Below, in pieces: positions 25,112 through 33,214 of a DNA stretch of 37,775 nucleotides; positions within the stretch are counted from its first letter, which is position 1; every line of letters begins with the position of its first letter. The stretch is taken from assembly GCA_937907705.1 (NCBI GenBank), contig CALCVP010000066.1, forward strand, positions 1 to 37,775, given 5' to 3'. The stretch is from an uncultured Prevotella sp. (GTDB lineage: Bacteria > Bacteroidota > Bacteroidia > Bacteroidales > Bacteroidaceae). The notes below the pieces were generated by a model that saw nothing but the letters and a program-made list of their open reading frames with translations, had not been told where the DNA came from and made no database searches. The position numbers were made by a program, and so were the translations under genes.

Positions 25112-25714
25112 ATGAAAAGATTGTTTGTTTTTTTATGTACATTGCTACTGACACTGAGTGTTGGAGCGCAAACAGAGGCGACAGCCCGAAAAATTCTAAA
25201 TAAGACAGCTGCACTAATCAATCGCAGGGGTGGAGCTTCGGCTAATTTTACTGCAACAGGCAAATTTGGTACCACTGCAGGTTCGTTAGCCATTAAAGGT
25301 AATAAATTCTATGCCCGCACAGGGCAGGCGGTTGTATGGTATAACGGTAAGACACAATGGACCTACTTGAAGAAGAGTCAAGAGGTGAATGTAAGTAATC
25401 CTACTGAGGCACAACAGCAGTCTATGAATCCTTATAAGTTTGTAAATATCTATAAGAATGGGTTCAAGCTCAGCTCTAAAGCCGTTGGCGGAGGCTGGCA
25501 GGTACACATGCAAGCTGCTAACAACAAGCGGTCCATTAAAGAGATGTACGTAACAGTGGATAAGAATTATTACCCTAAGACCATCAAAATGCGTCAGGCT
25601 AATGGTTGGATAACTATCAATGTAACAAACTTCAGGGCTAAAAACTTGTCTGATGGCATCTTTACGTTTAATGCCAAAGAATATCCGCATGCTGAGGTAA
25701 TTGACTTACGATAG
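25112..25714 (+). CDS. LolA-like periplasmic lipoprotein carrier protein
   Basis: A 200-residue exported protein with a signal peptide (about 1-19, cleaving after SVGAQ). The body is a beta-rich LolA/LolB-like half-barrel: ANFTATGKFGTTAGSLAIKG, KFYARTGQAVVWYNGKTQWTY, then NVSNPTEAQQQSMNPYKFV. This pattern is diagnostic of the Bacteroidetes LolA-like proteins. By family it would carry lipoproteins from the inner to the outer membrane. Sequence divergence from proteobacterial LolA leaves some doubt about true equivalence. It follows ftsK by 85 bases in the same direction, the same neighbour order as ftsK-lolA in E. coli. No separate promoter is visible, so co-transcription is likely. Confidence 0.82.
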   Translation: MKRLFVFLCTLLLTLSVGAQTEATARKILNKTAALINRRGGASANFTATGKFGTTAGSLAIKGNKFYARTGQAVVWYNGKTQWTYLKKSQEVNVSNPTEAQQQSMNPYKFVNIYKNGFKLSSKAVGGGWQVHMQAANNKRSIKEMYVTVDKNYYPKTIKMRQANGWITINVTNFRAKNLSDGIFTFNAKEYPHAEVIDLR

Positions 25715-25751
25715 TTGTCTACATGTTGCAAGTTTATTTGTTTTTCACCAC

Positions 25752-25814
25752 AGATAGCTAAACAGATGACAAGTTACGACTGAGCAATAATGCCTCTGTT
25801 TGGCTATCTTCGTT
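25752..25814 (+). terminator. Hairpin after the lolA-like gene
   Basis: AGATAGCTAAACAGA (25752-25766) pairs with TCTGTTTGGCTATCT (25795-25809) at 14 of 15 positions plus one G-U, around a 28-base loop, followed by TCGTTTTA. It is a plausible terminator for ftsK-lolA, and it would separate them from the DUF5687 gene. Confidence 0.6.
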
Positions 25815-25842
25815 TTATGACCTTTCCTTAACCCTATATGAT

Positions 25843-27342
25843 ATGAATAAATTCCAACTGTTGAAAACATTGCATCACCATGTAAAACTGTCAGAAAAGC
25901 GCAGCCCTATTTATGAGCAGAATAAAGTGGCCAAGTTCTTTACTTATCTGGCAGGTTGCTTTGTTATTGTTTATCTGATGTTTTTGTCGGTTTTATTTGC
26001 CCTTATTGTCAATGATGATGACAGCATGACATCTTATGAATTTCTAATGGGCATAGTTCCATTTATGCTTGTCGCAGACTTTTTCGTTCGCTTTGTGGCC
26101 CAACAAACGCCTTCACAGTTGGTTAAGCCTTATTTGCTTTTGCCCATACCTAAATACACCTGTGTGGAGTGCTTCTTGTATAATAGCATGCTATCTACCA
26201 ATAACTTGATATGGTTAGCGTTTACACTGCCTTATGTTATTATGACAACCATCTTCAGCTATGGCTTTTTTGCTGCCTTAGGATTATTGGTTGCCATACA
26301 GCTAATGGTAGTTGTCAATAGCCAGTGGTATATGTTGGCACGCACACTTATCAACAAGAACCTTTTGTGGTGGCTGCTTCCGGTCTGCTTTTATGCCTTG
26401 GTGTTATTGCCGTTGTTCATAGATAAGTATGATTTGTTTTTCGATTTCTTCACGTCTTGGGGTGAAGGCTTTGCCTATTGGCATCCTCTCAATTATCTGA
26501 TAGTGCTTGTTGTGCTTTGCATATTGCTGCAAATCAATAAGCGTGTGCAGTATAAGTTTACATATAATGAAGCTGCCGGTAAAGAAGAGCGCAAATTGAA
26601 GAAAGTGTCAGAATTCAAATTTCTTGACCGTTATGGCGAAATAGGTGAATATGTCAAGTTAGAGATAAAGAGCTTGATGCGCAACAAAAATCTTCGAAAA
26701 ACATTTATTGCCATTACATTGCTGGTAGTGGCACTGAGCCTTCTTATATCCTTGACAGATGTGTATAGCGACAATTTTTCACGTGCTTTTTGGGTTGTAT
26801 ATATCTTTGTCATTTACAATGCCTCTATCAATATCAAAATTATGGGATATGAGGGTAACTATATAGACTGTCTCATGGTTCATAAAGAAAATATCATGCA
26901 GCTGCTGACAGCAAAATATTACTTTTATACTTTCATGCTGTTGCTGCCATTTCTTATTATGTTGCCTACTGTCTTTACTGGCAAATACACTATATTGATG
27001 CTGACTTCTATGCTGATGCTGGCTGCTGGACCTGCCACTTTTGTTATCATGCAGATGGCTGTTTACAACAAACAATCAGTACCATTGAATAGCAAACTGA
27101 TAGGAAAGGGAGGTATGGAAAATAGTTATTTGCAGTTAGTTGCCAATCTTATTGTATTATTTCTCCCCGTTGCTTTAATATCTTTGCTAAAGTTATTCTT
27201 TAGTGAAAATATGACTTTCTTGATACTGTTGATATTCAGTTCTCTGTTTGTTGTGGCCCACCGCCTTTGGATTGGCAACATTTATCATCGCATGATGAAG
27301 CGCCGCTATGAAAACATTGAAGGCTTTAGGGCATCTCGATAA
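25843..27342 (+). CDS. DUF5687 family multi-pass membrane protein (ABC permease-like)
   Basis: A 499-residue integral membrane protein with roughly ten to twelve hydrophobic segments and a basic amphipathic stretch in the middle (around residues 238-285, KFTYNEAAGKEERKLKK). I recognise it as DUF5687, a Bacteroidetes-specific family resembling ABC-2-type permeases. Segments such as LVKPYLLLPIPKYTCVECF, NAS...IKIMGYEGNY and YHRMMKRRYENIEGFR near the C-terminus are characteristic. Members are commonly encoded beside an ABC ATP-binding subunit, but none is present here: the following DNA holds only a hydrolase remnant. The start ATG at 25843 is followed by the typical MNKFQLLKTL opening. The transported substrate is unknown. 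Confidence 0.75.
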   Translation: MNKFQLLKTLHHHVKLSEKRSPIYEQNKVAKFFTYLAGCFVIVYLMFLSVLFALIVNDDDSMTSYEFLMGIVPFMLVADFFVRFVAQQTPSQLVKPYLLLPIPKYTCVECFLYNSMLSTNNLIWLAFTLPYVIMTTIFSYGFFAALGLLVAIQLMVVVNSQWYMLARTLINKNLLWWLLPVCFYALVLLPLFIDKYDLFFDFFTSWGEGFAYWHPLNYLIVLVVLCILLQINKRVQYKFTYNEAAGKEERKLKKVSEFKFLDRYGEIGEYVKLEIKSLMRNKNLRKTFIAITLLVVALSLLISLTDVYSDNFSRAFWVVYIFVIYNASINIKIMGYEGNYIDCLMVHKENIMQLLTAKYYFYTFMLLLPFLIMLPTVFTGKYTILMLTSMLMLAAGPATFVIMQMAVYNKQSVPLNSKLIGKGGMENSYLQLVANLIVLFLPVALISLLKLFFSENMTFLILLIFSSLFVVAHRLWIGNIYHRMMKRRYENIEGFRASR

Positions 27343-27402
27343 AAAAAGGTTGGATTATTAGCAAGGTATCTAATGTTTGCATGAACGTACATGAAGCATT
27401 GA

Positions 27403-27600
27403 CATCCAATTACTGAAGAAATAGTTGCTTATGAAAAAGGACTTGCCGATTGCAAGGCAACCATCCAAAAGGCAGACGGTGTAAACCATCTGTTTCAGCA
27501 TTGCCAGACGGGTAGCATTGTAGAATATCAGCAGATAGAAGGAGCCACTGCACCAGAAGTGTTGCAGACAATGGCTGAATGGATAAGAGAACTTTATTAA
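27403..27600 (+). pseudogene. C-terminal remnant of an alpha/beta hydrolase
   Basis: An open frame of 65 codons without a usable start (preceded in frame by TGA at 27400-27402) reads KATIQKADGVNHLFQHCQTG, then IVEYQQIEGATAPEVLQTM, and ends AEWIRELY. This is the typical tail of secreted alpha/beta hydrolases of the prolyl-oligopeptidase/acyl-esterase type, in which the HLF histidine is the third member of the catalytic triad. The nucleophile elbow and all upstream parts are missing. The frame is too conserved to be chance, so I read it as the leftover 3' end of a deleted gene. It lies 60 bases after the DUF5687 stop. Confidence 0.75.
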
Positions 27601-27642
27601 GCGGCATTTGAATATCATTTAAATGCCGTTCAAATGCCGCTT
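27599..27642 (+). terminator. Hairpin overlapping the stop of the hydrolase remnant
   Basis: Perfect 14-bp inverted repeat, AAGCGGCATTTGAA (27599-27612) and TTCAAATGCCGCTT (27629-27642). The loop contains a second copy of AAATGCCG (27621-27628) that could pair with the left arm instead, giving two mutually exclusive stems. No T-run follows. It probably served as the terminator of the lost gene. Confidence 0.55.
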
Positions 27643-27854
27643 GTAGGCAATGTTTGAGAAATGTTGAAAACAAAAATGCACACTTTCTTGTTTGTTTACA
27701 AAAATAGGATTTTTAATGTGCTAAAACTGCCTTTGTTCTGTAAAAAGTGATGATTGGAAGCGAAATAATCAAATTTTTGTGTGCAAAAGTAAATACTTGC
27801 TATTCAGTTTGTTAGCCGCATGTTTGTGAATAGTGTGCATCTTTTGAAAGTCAA

Positions 27855-27888
27855 AAAGCAGTGCTTTACAAAAATAAAGCACCGCTTT
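27855..27888. repeat. Inverted repeat with AAAGCAGTGCTTT core
   Basis: AAAGCAGTGCTTT (27855-27867) pairs with AAAGCACCGCTTT (27876-27888) at 12 of 13 positions, loop of 8. The left arm is identical to 32510-32522 in the frr leader and shares GCAGTGCTTT with the hairpin at 36748. Read on the minus strand the stem is followed by TTTTTGACTTTC, so it may end the GH43 transcript. Confidence 0.6.
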
Positions 27889-27938
27889 ACACCGCAAATC
27901 CATTGTTTTAGTAAGTGGAAAACAGTGTTTTTAGAGGG

Positions 27939-27977
27939 CGATTTCAATGCTTTTGGAGGTCAAAAGTATTGAAATCG
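27939..27977. repeat. 17-bp inverted repeat, 5-base loop
   Basis: CGATTTCAATGCTTTTG (27939-27955) pairs with CAAAAGTATTGAAATCG (27961-27977) at 16 of 17 positions around GAGGT. It lies 150 bases past the GH43 stop on the minus strand. No T-run follows on either strand, so the role is open: an RNA-stabilising stem or a dispersed repeat. Confidence 0.6.
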
Positions 27978-28126
27978 GAGGAAAATAGCAGTAAAATGTA
28001 TCTGTCAGTGTCGTTAAATCATCCTGCTTCTATCTATTTCCTGATTTTGTATTGTAAAGAAATATGCTTGCACACTATGCCGGAAAACTCACGGAAAGCA
28101 ATTGATGCATGGCGAAGTGAGATGCG

Positions 28127-29782
28127 TTATTTCGTTACTCTGAACCAGTCTGCATCAATCCATCCACGGTTTCCCTTTGCGCCTATGCGCTCGCTTACAA
28201 ATCCCATCTTTGCTCCTATCCACTTGCCTTGTCGCATGGTGAATAGAGAACCTACCTCTTTGAATCGCTTGCCGTCCATACTGTATGCCATTTGGCATTT
28301 GCCGTTTTTCACACTCATGCGCATATACAGATCTATGTATATGGCAGGCGAGTAAGGTATGGTGTCTCTCGATGTGGGTTGCAGTGTGGCAATGGTTTTA
28401 GTCTGTTCCTTGCCTCCAGCATCGGCATCCTTGCAGTGGAGCGTCTGCAGCAAGAAATGGTCTCCCATGCGCCTTACCACAAGTGCCTCATAGTCCATGC
28501 CCATCATGATAATGCCGCCATACTGGTTGTCTTCTTTCGATGCAAAGCGCAGCTTGGCAGTAGCGGAAAATGCAGGGGCTGTAGGCTTTTGAAGCAACAG
28601 GTTGCCTGCTTCCCACAGACTGTTGTAACTTTCGTTGAGGTCGGCAGTGTATAGGCGCAGGCATCCGTTAGCGGTTGGCATGCCCCACAGTTGATTGTAG
28701 TTGGCGTGCCATTGCCATTGCAGTCCGAGTTCTGTGGAGTTAAACTCGTCAGACTCCTGTGGGTTCACCCTTACGTGTGTGGCAGCCTTTGGCATGCGAT
28801 AAGTCATGTATGGTTCACCGCATCCGTCGCCGTCTTTGTCGTTGCCCATGACTGGCCATCCCGAAGACCAGTCGACAGGTTGCAAGAACACCACGCGTCC
28901 GTAGGCACCCTTGTCGTTGAAATGGAGAAACCAATCTTCGCCTTGTGCCGTATGTACCCATGCCCCCTGATGAGGCCCGTTTACATTAGTATTGCCTTGC
29001 GCCATTACTTTGTGTGCCTCGTAAGGTCCATAGACATTCTTGCTGCGCATGGCAAGTTGCCACCCCATCTGTACACCTCCGGCGGGGCACATTATCCAGT
29101 AGTATCCGTTGCGCTTGTAAAGTTTTGGACCCTCGGTGGTGTGGTTTTTCTGCCCCCCGTCGAAAACGATGCGCGGCATACCTATTGCATGTGTGCCATC
29201 AGCAGACAGCTCTCTTACGGTAAGCACCGAGTTGAAGCCGGCACGGCTTCCTGCCCATCCGTTGATGAGATAGCAGCGCCCGTCATCATCCCATAGCGGA
29301 CAAGGGTCGATGATGCCTTTTCCAGACAATACGCAAACAGGCTTTTCCCATTTCCCTTGCGGATTCTTGGTCTTTACCATGAACACTCCACGGTCAGGGT
29401 CGCCCCAGTATATGTAGAACTCACCGTTATGATGGCGTATGGCTGGCGCCCACACACCCTTGCCATGCTGTGGCTGGTCGAAAAGCTCTTTAGGCTCTTG
29501 CTCTTGCAGTGCATGACCTGTTATTTCCCAATTGACAAGGTCATTGCTGTGAAGGATGGGCAGACCGGGTATGCAGTTGAACGAGCTTGCCGTGAGATAA
29601 TAGTCGTTGCCAACGGCAATGATATCAGGGTCGCTGTAGTCGGCATGCAGTACAGGATTGCGATAGGTGCCTGCTGAAATTGCCGGCGACCACACTTGAG
29701 AACGGTATTGGGCATAGACTGTTGGCGCGCTTGATGCTAATGCGCCAATCAGCAACAGCCGGAAAAGTTTCTTCGCATTCAT
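28127..29782 (-). CDS. Glycoside hydrolase family 43 (subfamily 12-like) beta-xylosidase/alpha-L-arabinofuranosidase
   Basis: A 551-residue exported enzyme with a signal peptide ending around TVYA-Q (residue 24). The N-terminal five-bladed propeller carries the GH43 triad: general base Asp51 in YSDPDII, the pKa-setting Asp159 in GIIDPCPLWDDDG and general acid Glu217 in TTEGPKLYKRNGYYW. The C-terminal ~200 residues, from ESDEFNSTELGLQWQW, form the beta-sandwich found in GH43 xylosidases, with a NYNQLWG repeat and GWIDADWFRV at the end. The arrangement resembles GH43_12, but the subfamily needs a database comparison. It removes xylose or arabinose from hemicellulose side chains or ends. It is divergent from a second GH43 gene, with 424 bases between. 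The higher GC here differs from the neighbouring non-coding DNA. Confidence 0.9.
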   Translation of the reverse strand: MNAKKLFRLLLIGALASSAPTVYAQYRSQVWSPAISAGTYRNPVLHADYSDPDIIAVGNDYYLTASSFNCIPGLPILHSNDLVNWEITGHALQEQEPKELFDQPQHGKGVWAPAIRHHNGEFYIYWGDPDRGVFMVKTKNPQGKWEKPVCVLSGKGIIDPCPLWDDDGRCYLINGWAGSRAGFNSVLTVRELSADGTHAIGMPRIVFDGGQKNHTTEGPKLYKRNGYYWIMCPAGGVQMGWQLAMRSKNVYGPYEAHKVMAQGNTNVNGPHQGAWVHTAQGEDWFLHFNDKGAYGRVVFLQPVDWSSGWPVMGNDKDGDGCGEPYMTYRMPKAATHVRVNPQESDEFNSTELGLQWQWHANYNQLWGMPTANGCLRLYTADLNESYNSLWEAGNLLLQKPTAPAFSATAKLRFASKEDNQYGGIIMMGMDYEALVVRRMGDHFLLQTLHCKDADAGGKEQTKTIATLQPTSRDTIPYSPAIYIDLYMRMSVKNGKCQMAYSMDGKRFKEVGSLFTMRQGKWIGAKMGFVSERIGAKGNRGWIDADWFRVTK

Positions 29783-30206
29783 TGTATATCGTTATTGTTT
29801 CTATCAATGATACGAACCACGTATTCATATTACCTAAGGAATTTGGCATAAGTAGGTGTGTTCATAATTAATTGAAATAAGATTGTGCTTTATTTTCAGC
29901 CCGTATGTATCTGTTGAAAGAGAGTGTGTAACTGGTTGTACGACCAAAAAGAACTGGACATGCAGACGAAGAAAAAGTGTAAGATTGCTTAAAGGTAGCT
30001 TGTTAACCAATGGCTTCATATATGCTGTTAATATTGAACACCTGTTTGTTTATAAGTCAGTAATGCAGCAATCTTTCATGTATCTTTTACAAAGAAAGCC
30101 CTATTTATAATAAATTTTACACATTGAGTCTAAGTATTTTCATTAATTTTGTCGTATGGAATTTAGAGATTATATTTATAAGTAATAAAAAGACCCTATT
30201 TAAATA
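29783..30206. promoter_or_regulatory. Divergent control region between the two GH43 genes
   Basis: 424 AT-rich bases without a supported gene. On the plus strand, TAATTTTG at 30144-30151 matches the -7 octamer 56 bases before the second GH43 start; ATTG at 30123-30126 is a poor -33 match with a 17-base spacer. No convincing octamer is visible for the minus-strand gene. Activator control of both genes from this region is plausible. Confidence 0.45.
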
Positions 30207-31262
30207 ATGATGAACAGAAATGGTTTTCTCTTGACTCTGCTCTTGCTGTTGGTTGCTTTTGCACCGGTATCAGGCAAGAGAACACAGCGCGAAAAGCACA
30301 TGGCAGCTTACCTTATGGTATTTCACCGCGATGATACCCACAGCCTTTATATGGCTTTGAGTAATGATGGCTATCATTTTACGGCTCTCAACAATGCACA
30401 TCCTGTTATCAGCGGCGACACCATTGCAGAGCAGCGGGGCGTGCGCGACCCCCATATATACCGTGGACCGGATGGCGCGTTTTACCTTGTTGCTACCGAC
30501 CTTCATATCTTTGCCAAGCGTGAAGGCAAGCGCGCCACGGAGTGGGAGCGCGATGGGGCAATATATGGTTGGGGCAACAATCGTGGACTTGTGCTGATGA
30601 AGTCGCGCGATCTTATACATTGGACACACACCGTAGTGAACATTAACGAAATGGCTCCTGAGCTCTCAGACATCGGGTGTGCTTGGGCTCCGGAGACTAT
30701 CTATGACGAGAAGACTGGACGGCTGATGGTATACTTTACCATGCGCCGTAAGAATGGGCCCAATAAGCTTTACTATGTGTATGTAAACAACGATTTTAAC
30801 AGAATGGAGACTAAGCCACGCTTGCTGTTTGAATATCCCGATAAAAAGATAACGGCAATTGATGGTGATATATGCTATGCACAGGGTAAATATCATCTCT
30901 TTTATGTGGCACACGACGGCACTCCCGGTATCAAGCAAGCCACATCAGACAGTATCAATACCGGCTGGAAATATGACCCTACATGGTGCGATGCTGAATC
31001 TACAGCTTGCGAGGCACCGACCGTGTGGAAACGGATAGGTGAGGATAAGTGGGTGCTTATGTACGACCATTATGGACAGAAGGTGCACAACTTCGGATTT
31101 GCAGAAACAACCGACTTCAAGACATTCCGTTCTCTCGGCCATTTCAATGAAGGTATAATGTTTTCTACCAATTTCAACCAGCCAAAGCATGGAGCTGTTG
31201 TGCAGCTGACGAAAAAAGAAGCAAAGCGGCTCGCAAGGCATTGGCGACTTGCATGGAAATAG
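30207..31262 (+). CDS. Glycoside hydrolase family 43-like protein
   Basis: A 351-residue exported single-domain protein, signal peptide about 1-23 (LLTLLLLLVAFAPVSG). The five-bladed propeller pattern is clear: AYLMVFHRDDTHSLYMALSN, RGVRDPHIYRGPDG (base Asp81), GCAWAPETIYDEKTGRLMVY, AIDGDICYAQGKYHLFYVAH (Asp219/Asp221) and TACEAPTVWKR (acid Glu269). It ends in a repeat-like basic tail KKEAKRLARHWRL. All three expected acidic positions are present, so it is probably active as an arabinofuranosidase, xylosidase or related exo-enzyme; the subfamily is undetermined. The second ATG at 30210 is equally possible. It is divergent from the first GH43 gene and followed by rsmA in the same direction, which has its own promoter. 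Confidence 0.85.
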   Translation: MMNRNGFLLTLLLLLVAFAPVSGKRTQREKHMAAYLMVFHRDDTHSLYMALSNDGYHFTALNNAHPVISGDTIAEQRGVRDPHIYRGPDGAFYLVATDLHIFAKREGKRATEWERDGAIYGWGNNRGLVLMKSRDLIHWTHTVVNINEMAPELSDIGCAWAPETIYDEKTGRLMVYFTMRRKNGPNKLYYVYVNNDFNRMETKPRLLFEYPDKKITAIDGDICYAQGKYHLFYVAHDGTPGIKQATSDSINTGWKYDPTWCDAESTACEAPTVWKRIGEDKWVLMYDHYGQKVHNFGFAETTDFKTFRSLGHFNEGIMFSTNFNQPKHGAVVQLTKKEAKRLARHWRLAWK

Positions 31263-31353
31263 AGGAGCGTTGATTGGTGCACTTGTAACCGCTGAATTTG
31301 CGTTATGCACAAAAACCGTAATGCTTTAGTAATGTGATTTTGTTTCAAAGCTT

Positions 31354-31383
31354 ACTGATTTTCAACTTTTTGTTGTAATTTTG
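31354..31383 (+). promoter_or_regulatory. Putative rsmA promoter
   Basis: TAATTTTG (31376-31383) matches the -7 consensus, with ACTG (31354-31357) 18 bases upstream as a two-mismatch -33. It would give a leader of about 80 bases before rsmA. Confidence 0.5.
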
Positions 31384-31472
31384 CACAAGATAGGTTTCAC
31401 CTCAGCAGTGTAAAGCTATTGTATTACATGAGCATTTCCTTATCTTTCTTATAATTATTAATGACAAATTGA

Positions 31473-32276
31473 ATGAAATCAGTAAGACCGAAGAAGAATT
31501 TAGGCCAACATTTTCTGACCGATTTAAATATAGCAAAGGCCATTGCCGATACCGTAGATGCGTGTGATAAGATACCAGTGTTGGAGGTCGGTCCGGGTAT
31601 GGGCGTGCTGACACAGTATCTTGTTCAGAAGCAGCGCGATGTTAAAGTAGTAGAGATTGACAGCGAATCAGTGGCGTATCTAAACGAAAAGTATCCAGCT
31701 TTGCGTGAGAATGTGATAGGCGAAGATTTTCTTCGTATGGACTTGAATAAGGTATTTGAAGGTCAGCAGTTTGTGTTGACAGGCAATTATCCTTATGACA
31801 TCTCGTCGCAGATATTTTTCAAGATGCTTGACAACAAAGATCTGATACCTTGTTGTACAGGTATGATACAGCGTGAGGTAGCTCAGCGTATGGCATCACA
31901 GCCTGGCAACAAAGCGTATGGCATATTAAGTGTATTGATACAGGCTTGGTATGATGTGGAATATTTGTTCACGGTAGACGAGAATGTGTTTAATCCTCCT
32001 CCAAAAGTAAAGAGTGCTGTTATCAGGATGACTCGCAACAAAGTTACTGATTTAGGCTGTAATGAGCCATTGTTTAAGCGTGTGGTAAAAACAGTATTTA
32101 ACCAAAGGCGCAAGATGCTGCGTGTTTCATTGCGCCAGATGTTTGCCGGCAAGGCACCAAGAGAAGGCTTTTATCAGCAAGACATTATGACAAAGCGACC
32201 GGAACAGCTGTCTATTCCACAGTTTGTAGAGTTGACAAATATGGTTGATGCAGAATATGCAGCATTGGAGAAATAA
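31473..32276 (+). CDS. rsmA: 16S rRNA (adenine1518-N6/adenine1519-N6)-dimethyltransferase
   Basis: A 267-residue ribosome-biogenesis methyltransferase (KsgA) that dimethylates two adjacent adenosines in helix 45 of 16S rRNA. The opening KKNLGQHFLTDLNIA is family-diagnostic. SAM motif I is LEVGPGMGVLTQYL, the acidic VVEIDSES follows, and the catalytic motif IV reads GNYPYDISSQIFF (NYPY in place of the usual NLPY). The C-terminal helical domain has NPPPKVKSAVIRM and FNQRRKMLRVSLRQ. Length and start are typical. The gene begins a run of translation-related genes (frr, rsgA) in the same direction, each with its own leader. Confidence 0.97.
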   Translation: MKSVRPKKNLGQHFLTDLNIAKAIADTVDACDKIPVLEVGPGMGVLTQYLVQKQRDVKVVEIDSESVAYLNEKYPALRENVIGEDFLRMDLNKVFEGQQFVLTGNYPYDISSQIFFKMLDNKDLIPCCTGMIQREVAQRMASQPGNKAYGILSVLIQAWYDVEYLFTVDENVFNPPPKVKSAVIRMTRNKVTDLGCNEPLFKRVVKTVFNQRRKMLRVSLRQMFAGKAPREGFYQQDIMTKRPEQLSIPQFVELTNMVDAEYAALEK

Positions 32277-32469
32277 AGATAAGTAATTATAATATAGGCA
32301 TGGAGAATGCTTGCGCATGCGCTTTTAGCATGTTACCTTCACGCAAAGTAAGCAAGGTATAGCACTGTATAGAATGCTTTATGGTGTAAATCTTGCCTTC
32401 GTTTTTGTATAGATAGCTTATGGATAGTGCTAAAAATGAGGTGTATCTTCAAGCTTTTGGTCATATAGT
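32277..32469. other. Non-coding gap after rsmA
   Basis: Together with the frr promoter and leader this forms a 306-base gap without a gene. It holds a self-complementary GCGCATGCGC (32313-32322) flanked by ATGCT/AGCAT, a possible weak terminator for rsmA, and a long-distance TAGCACT/AGTGCTA pair. Nothing else is recognisable. Confidence 0.4.
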
Positions 32470-32501
32470 ATTGTATAATTCGAATTAAATATTTATATTT
32501 G
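32470..32501 (+). promoter_or_regulatory. frr promoter (Bacteroidetes type)
   Basis: ATTG (32470-32473), a 20-base spacer, then TATATTTG (32494-32501): a perfect -7 element and a one-mismatch -33 at canonical spacing. Transcription would begin near 32508, directly in front of the leader hairpin. Confidence 0.7.
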
Positions 32502-32510
32502 CAAAAGTTA

Positions 32511-32549
32511 AAGCAGTGCTTTTGCCTTCTGAAAGGCTTCAAACTGCTT
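32511..32549 (+). promoter_or_regulatory. Structured frr 5' leader
   Basis: AAGCAGT (32511-32517) pairs with ACTGCTT (32543-32549), enclosing a second stem GCCTT (32524-32528)/AAGGC (32533-32537). The structure would begin within a few bases of the predicted transcript start and ends 33 bases before the ATG. Its 5' half matches the hairpin at 36754-36777 at 22 of 24 positions. Confidence 0.5.
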
Positions 32550-32582
32550 CATTGATTACTGAAAAACAAAATAAGATAATAT

Positions 32583-33143
32583 ATGATTGACGTTAAAGCA
32601 ACTTTGAATGAAAGTGAAGAAAGAATGGAAATGGCAGCCATGTATTTGGAAGATCAGCTGGCAAAGATTCGTGCCGGCCGTGCCAATATAGCCATTCTTG
32701 AAGGCATAAAAGTAAATTCTTACGGCTCAATGGTGCCCCTCAACCAAGTGGCTAATGTGTCTACTCCAGATGCCCGTACCATAGCTATTCGTCCTTGGGA
32801 CAAGAAGATGATAAAAGATATCGAGAAAGCTATTATGGATTCTGATGTTGGCATTACTCCTGAGAATAATGGCGAGATTGTACGTCTGGGCATTCCACAG
32901 CCTACAGGCGAGCGTCGTAAAGAGCTGGCAAAGCAATGCAATAAGATTGGCGAAAAGTCAAAGGTAGAAGTTCGCAACGTTAGACAAGATGTAAAAGAAA
33001 AGTTGAAGAAAGCAATAAAAGATGGCTTGTCTGAAGACAACGAGAAAGACGCGGAAAACGAACTGCAAAAGTTGCATGACAAGTATATCAAGAGAATAGA
33101 TGATATACTCGCTGCCAAGAACAAAGAGATAATGACAGTATAA
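32583..33143 (+). CDS. frr: Ribosome recycling factor
   Basis: A 186-residue cytoplasmic protein that, with EF-G, splits the post-termination ribosome. It is essential. The three-helix bundle and beta/alpha/beta head are evident: DQLAKIRAGRANIAILEGI with the conserved RAGRA, YGSMVPLNQVANVS, DARTIAIRPWDK, then GEIVRLGIPQPTGERRKELA. The C-terminal helix KEKLKKAIKDGLSEDNEKD completes it. Length is the family standard. It has its own promoter and a structured leader, and a textbook terminator follows it. Its stop codon lies in the left arm of an AT-rich repeat, ATAATATAAT (33140-33149)/ATTATATTAT (33199-33208). Confidence 0.98.
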   Translation: MIDVKATLNESEERMEMAAMYLEDQLAKIRAGRANIAILEGIKVNSYGSMVPLNQVANVSTPDARTIAIRPWDKKMIKDIEKAIMDSDVGITPENNGEIVRLGIPQPTGERRKELAKQCNKIGEKSKVEVRNVRQDVKEKLKKAIKDGLSEDNEKDAENELQKLHDKYIKRIDDILAAKNKEIMTV

Positions 33144-33214
33144 TATAATGTATAAATCTTGCAGATTGCTTCAGCATGCCTATACCTTATGTAGGCAGAT
33201 TATATTATGGACAT

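Larger units (their letters stand above)
27643..28126. other. Hairpin-rich non-coding stretch downstream of GH43
   Basis: 484 bases with no supported gene; the short frames on both strands do not resemble proteins. It contains the two near-perfect inverted repeats listed separately (27855-27888 and 27939-27977). Either could help end the minus-strand GH43 transcript, whose stop is at 28127. The region has the look of a degraded or repeat-derived spacer. Confidence 0.5.

Noticed and set aside
27370..27673. Two minus-strand frames opposite the hydrolase remnant
   Set aside because: The plus-strand frame has recognisable hydrolase-tail motifs, while the minus frames do not resemble any protein.
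28691..29296. 201-codon plus-strand frame inside the GH43 gene
   Set aside because: The opposite strand encodes GH43 with all catalytic residues; the plus frame has Cys/His/Val-rich, non-protein-like composition.
32313..32322. GCGCATGCGC palindrome after rsmA as a stable terminator
   Set aside because: As a hairpin it allows only three pairs with a four-base loop, and no good T-run follows; kept only as a note in the gap entry.
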